A stretch of 24,015 nucleotides of DNA, from IMG/VR virus record IMGVR_UViG_3300042456_000195, positions 1 to 24,015 of that record; one strand, given 5' to 3'. This document shows, piece after piece, positions 22,095 through 24,015 of this stretch. A program made the translations under genes and the position numbers. This DNA comes from a virus. The notes under the pieces are model-generated. The model saw nothing but the letters and a program-made list of their open reading frames with translations. It did not search any database and was not told the origin of the DNA. Every line of letters starts with the position of its first letter. Within the stretch, counting starts at the first letter, position 1.

Positions 22095-22567
22095 GATAGT
22101 GCTAGTACTTTTTTTGCATATTTTTGACCCTCAGCACATTTAACCCTTCCACAATTGTAGACTGTTAAAGCACGCTGTAGATCGCCATGTACGTCAAGCT
22201 CCTCGCGCAGTATTTGAGCCCCACACCGTAGGTTGGTTGTTGCATCCCAGAGATGATCGGCGTCAGGTAGACCGCAGCGCTTAGCGTTAAACGGCATGAT
22301 TTGAGCTATCCCACGAGCCCCAACCGGCGATACCGCCTTAGGGTTGTAAGCACTCTCGACCTTAACTAATGCTTTGAGTACTCGCCTGGGTATTCTGTGA
22401 GCATCAGCGGCTCGCTCTACCTCTGCCTCCAGAACAGCCCTAGAAGCCTCAACAGGACGCCGTAACAAGCGCGCCTGATGGTAGACTAGGGTTTCAGGAA
22501 GCGAGACGTAGCAAGCCGCTACGACTAGGGCAGCGACTACCCAGCCGCCGCCCTGATCGCTACTCAT
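22082..22567 (-). CDS. Membrane-anchored lytic transglycosylase (SLT)
   Basis: 161 aa, ATG 22567 in an ATGA overlap with the 54-aa gene. TM helix at about 9-28 (WVVAALVVAACYVSLPETLV), then an SLT domain: catalytic Glu71 in KVESAYN, GARGIAQIMP (84-92) and ALTVYNCG (133-140). It would cut peptidoglycan glycan strands, anchored in the inner membrane and facing the periplasm. It is unusual in an early operon, since lysis enzymes here are in the late block. It has extra Cys residues (Cys98, 115, 139, 144). Confidence 0.83.
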   Translation of the reverse strand: MSSDQGGGWVVAALVVAACYVSLPETLVYHQARLLRRPVEASRAVLEAEVERAADAHRIPRRVLKALVKVESAYNPKAVSPVGARGIAQIMPFNAKRCGLPDADHLWDATTNLRCGAQILREELDVHGDLQRALTVYNCGRVKCAEGQKYAKKVLALSTVY

Positions 22568-22728
22568 TTACGCCCCATGGTTGTTTGTACTGCCCTGGCA
22601 GGGTCATCTCCAAGCACATAGATGCGCACGCCTATGATGCAAGTGATGACGCCAACAAAAAAACAGACGTGCAGGACGGTCACAGCGATCCCCGTAGGGG
22701 TGAATAGGAGCTCTTTGATCTTAGTCAT
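22564..22728 (-). CDS. 54-aa single-TM protein
   Basis: Frame from ATG 22728, RBS AAGGGGGAA five bases upstream, to TGA 22564-22566 overlapping the next ATG. Short basic N-terminus, TM helix at about 11-40 (GIAVTVLHVCFFVGVITCII), then a polar tail DDPARAVQTTMGRK. No family known. Coupled directly to the transglycosylase gene, so it may help place or control it, like a small holin or anchor; inference only. Confidence 0.68.
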   Translation of the reverse strand: MTKIKELLFTPTGIAVTVLHVCFFVGVITCIIGVRIYVLGDDPARAVQTTMGRK

Positions 22729-22738
22729 ACGTTCCCCC

Positions 22739-22930
22739 TTACTTTACGTTATCCACAGGTTGTGAGCAGTCTGCCCACAGGTAGCACTTTAGCGGCGTGT
22801 TAGTGGTGCGCTGTGACTCTTGGCGCTCGTCAACACGAGTTATCCACAGTTTGCCCCCAGCCTCAATGCCCGTACATCCAGATACAGCCGCAGCGATAAG
22901 CCCCAATAGTCCCAAAAGTATTTTTCTCAT
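22739..22930 (-). CDS. Small outer-membrane lipoprotein
   Basis: 63 aa, ATG 22930 with AAAGGA and the ATATATGA context. Signal peptide MRKILLGLLGLIAAAVSGC with lipobox VSGC (Cys19); +2 is Thr, not Asp, so an outer-membrane fate is expected. The mature part holds KLWITRVDERQESQRT and LKCYLWADCSQPVDNV with two Cys. Similar small RVDERQ lipoproteins appear in podoviruses as I remember. The coding sequence carries two DnaA boxes. May be an o-spanin-like or exclusion protein. Confidence 0.72.
   Translation of the reverse strand: MRKILLGLLGLIAAAVSGCTGIEAGGKLWITRVDERQESQRTTNTPLKCYLWADCSQPVDNVK
22749..22848. other. Two perfect DnaA boxes
   Basis: TTATCCACA at 22749-22757 and at 22840-22848 on the + strand, 91 bp apart, inside the lipoprotein gene and read in different frames there. 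AT-rich DNA follows at 22917-22970. Possible replication origin or DnaA site. Confidence 0.5.
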
Positions 22931-22960
22931 ATATCCTTTTTTGTCTTACACGTTAAACAA

Positions 22961-23290
22961 CTACCTACCCCAACCTAGATCGAGACCTCTCATCGGCTGG
23001 CCTAATCCATCGTTAGGCACAACACGTTGAACAGTCTCGCTCCCAGTTAGATCACGATCCCACAAGTTTCGTTGCGGCCTTGTGGTTGTTACTATCGAGT
23101 AACCTGTCCCCCATGGCCCGTTATCCTGCGGTATAGGCAATACCGGCTGTACCGGCAGCCCGTAGGCTGGGGCAGGAGTAGCTACAGCTGGCAGCCCGTA
23201 AGCCTCTCTGAACACCTGGCACACGCTATCGCACTCCTGCGCTAATGCCGTCACCGGCAGGAATGCTAGGGTTAAAAGTAATTTTCTCAT
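22961..23290 (-). CDS. Small secreted protein
   Basis: 109 aa from ATG 23290, with GGAGAC about eight bases upstream (the longer frame to 23341 overlaps the previous gene and lacks an RBS). Signal peptide MRKLLLTLAFLPVTALAQE with cleavage at ALA-Q. The mature protein has a two-Cys motif ECDSVCQVF, two YGLP repeats with Pro/Ala-rich spacers, and an Arg/Gly-rich tail (GQPMRGLDLGWGR). Function unknown. Sits with the lipoprotein and membrane transglycosylase. Confidence 0.7.
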   Translation of the reverse strand: MRKLLLTLAFLPVTALAQECDSVCQVFREAYGLPAVATPAPAYGLPVQPVLPIPQDNGPWGTGYSIVTTTRPQRNLWDRDLTGSETVQRVVPNDGLGQPMRGLDLGWGR

Positions 23291-23303
23291 GATTATGTCT
23301 CCT

Positions 23304-23621
23304 TTAGTAGTTACCAATTTGAAACTCTCCAACCATTTCACGAGCTAAAACCTCAGCAAGTTTAGCCCGTTCTTGTGCTGGGAACATGTTTTTAATGGAA
23401 TCGGTCATCGATCCAAATTGAGCGCGATACTCCTTAGCCGCAGGCAATACTAGGTAGCGGTTTAAATAGGCAATAGCTCGATCAAGACTAAATGTGCCTT
23501 CTTTGTGGAACTTGCCTAGTGTTTTATAAGCTGGGGAATAATAAGCTGGCGAAAAAAACGAGTCATTTACTGTGTAAAAGTAAAGCTCTCGACCCTCTGA
23601 AGATAAATCCTGAAGTTTCAT
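23304..23621 (-). CDS. Conserved early phage protein
   Basis: 105 aa, ATG 23621 with AAGGAACGGAAT before it. The first part LSSEGRELYFYTVND and later FSLDRAIAYLNRYLVLPAAK and LAEVLAREMVGEFQ resemble a family I remember in podoviruses, where it is near the early end. Helical, soluble, function unknown. Its leader repeats the GGCAATTAAGCC and GGAATATATGA elements of the next gene upstream. Confidence 0.65.
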   Translation of the reverse strand: MKLQDLSSEGRELYFYTVNDSFFSPAYYSPAYKTLGKFHKEGTFSLDRAIAYLNRYLVLPAAKEYRAQFGSMTDSIKNMFPAQERAKLAEVLAREMVGEFQIGNY

Positions 23622-23639
23622 ATATTCCGTTCCTTATTG

Positions 23640-23651
23640 GGCTTAATTGCC
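23640..23651 (-). repeat. Leader repeat GGCAATTAAGCC, copy 1
   Basis: 12-nt element on the - strand 19 nt upstream of ATG 23621. Identical copy at 23868-23879, 17 nt upstream of ATG 23851. GGC/GCC can form a tiny stem. Confidence 0.7.
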
Positions 23652-23656
23652 TCTAA

Positions 23657-23851
23657 TTAAAATGGGTTTGACCAATTAAACGCTTGCGAATCTGTAACGA
23701 GACGATCCTTATTTAGCATGTCGACATAGTTGTTAAACTCTTCTCGCTTGGCTACAGAATCACCTTTTAGGTCTGGATTATTTTTGACTAGTTCTGCCCA
23801 CATTTCTCTAAACTGCGCTAAAACTTCCTGCTTAGTCATTTTGTATCTCAT
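23657..23851 (-). CDS. Small early protein with NPF C-terminus
   Basis: 64 aa from ATG 23851, with AAAGGGAATAT before it; longer in-frame starts up to 24001 lack support. Matches a recurring podovirus pattern: EVLAQFREMWAELVKNN, then a REEFNNYVDMLNKDRLVTDS helix and a final FNWSNPF. It is the first gene of the leftward operon after a 150-bp leader with a palindrome. Function unknown; early position hints at host takeover or regulation. Confidence 0.7.
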   Translation of the reverse strand: MRYKMTKQEVLAQFREMWAELVKNNPDLKGDSVAKREEFNNYVDMLNKDRLVTDSQAFNWSNPF

Positions 23852-23867
23852 ATATTCCCTTTCGTTT

Positions 23868-23879
23868 GGCTTAATTGCC
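23868..23879 (-). repeat. Leader repeat GGCAATTAAGCC, copy 2
   Basis: Identical to 23640-23651; both precede a gene that starts in the GGAATATATGA context. Confidence 0.7.
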
Positions 23880-23905
23880 CTACTCCTTAACCGTACCAAA
23901 TAAGA

Positions 23906-23918
23906 TGTACTGTGTACA
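23906..23918. promoter_or_regulatory. Candidate operator TGTACTGTGTACA
   Basis: Perfect 5+3+5 palindrome upstream of the first leftward gene; pairs by compensating changes with TGTATTGTATACA at 22055-22067. Probably bound by a dimeric repressor such as the HTH product at 18776 or another early regulator. Confidence 0.5.
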
Positions 23919-23948
23919 GATATTAGTTGCGGAATATATAAAAATTTC

Positions 23949-23977
23949 TTGAGGGATTTTTGCCAGACGGGTATAAC
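23949..23977 (+). promoter_or_regulatory. Sigma70-like promoter on the + strand
   Basis: TTGAGG (23949-23954), 17-bp spacer, TATAAC (23972-23977). Points out of the window to the right, divergent from the leftward genes. Best sigma70 match seen; nearby - strand promoter boxes are unclear. Confidence 0.42.
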
Positions 23978-23990
23978 TGGCTGAAACAAT

Positions 23991-24015
23991 AAAAAAACCA
24001 CCTCTACCGGCTAAA
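23991..24015. terminator. Half of a terminator at the window edge
   Basis: Seven A, then CCACCTCTACCGGC and TAAA to the edge. It has the look of the left half of a bidirectional terminator: on the - strand this reads stem arm followed by seven T. The other arm would lie outside. Confidence 0.5.

Noticed and set aside
1-24015. CRISPR array, tRNA genes, diversity-generating retroelement, insertion sequence
   Set aside because: No regular repeats with spacers, no tRNA T-arm signature in a cloverleaf context, no reverse transcriptase or template/variable repeat pair, no transposase.

Overview
The window is a contiguous piece of a tailed-phage genome, most likely a short-tailed (podovirus-like) phage of a Gram-negative bacterium. 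The block from scaffold and major capsid to the S74 fibre is gap-free and holds an adaptor, a nozzle-like protein and several internal-protein candidates, with no tape measure, tail tube, sheath or baseplate gene. The Gram-negative host is inferred from a lipoprotein with a classical lipobox, signal-peptide proteins and strong Shine-Dalgarno sites. No terminase, portal, polymerase, integrase, tRNA or CRISPR is visible; the missing phage genes should lie outside the window. I could not assign species or genus.

Left part, 1-17113, + strand (late genes): end of an unidentified gene, two small pre-scaffold proteins, scaffold, major capsid, decoration-like protein, two small proteins each behind a similar GC-rich hairpin, a beta-rich fibre-like protein, an unknown protein ending in an AT-hook-like motif, the head-tail adaptor, a Gly/Ala-rich protein, a Pro/Gln-rich protein, a nozzle-like protein, two more internal-protein candidates, an 829-aa protein with a lytic transglycosylase domain, the S74 tail fibre, and a lysis block (DUF5675 protein, TM/coiled-coil protein, secreted Cys-rich protein, Pam3_gp28-like holin).

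Right part, 17110-24000, - strand (early or middle genes, read right to left): small proteins (23851, 23621), an envelope-directed group (secreted protein, lipoprotein, 54-aa TM protein, TM-anchored transglycosylase), a Zn-ribbon protein, RecT annealase, a ribbon-helix-helix protein, an SSB-tail protein, a PD-(D/E)XK-like protein, a 51-aa TM protein, four small genes sharing N-terminal or central modules (one fused to an XRE-type HTH, one to DUF551), a conserved unknown protein and a Holliday-junction-resolvase-like nuclease. Most start and stop codons in this half overlap (ATGA or TAATG), so it looks like a few tightly coupled operons. The two halves converge at 17110-17113, where the stop codons overlap in CTAG.

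Most unusual points: mutually exclusive hairpins spanning the scaffold end and the capsid ribosome binding site; a duplicated hairpin/RBS/start cassette; short N-terminal or internal motifs reused between internal virion proteins; the modular MSKTPEELA gene array; a Cys-rich secreted protein in the lysis block; an early-region envelope cluster; two perfect DnaA boxes; and palindromes with compensating base changes that look like operators. All function calls come from reading the sequence and remembered family patterns; no search was run.
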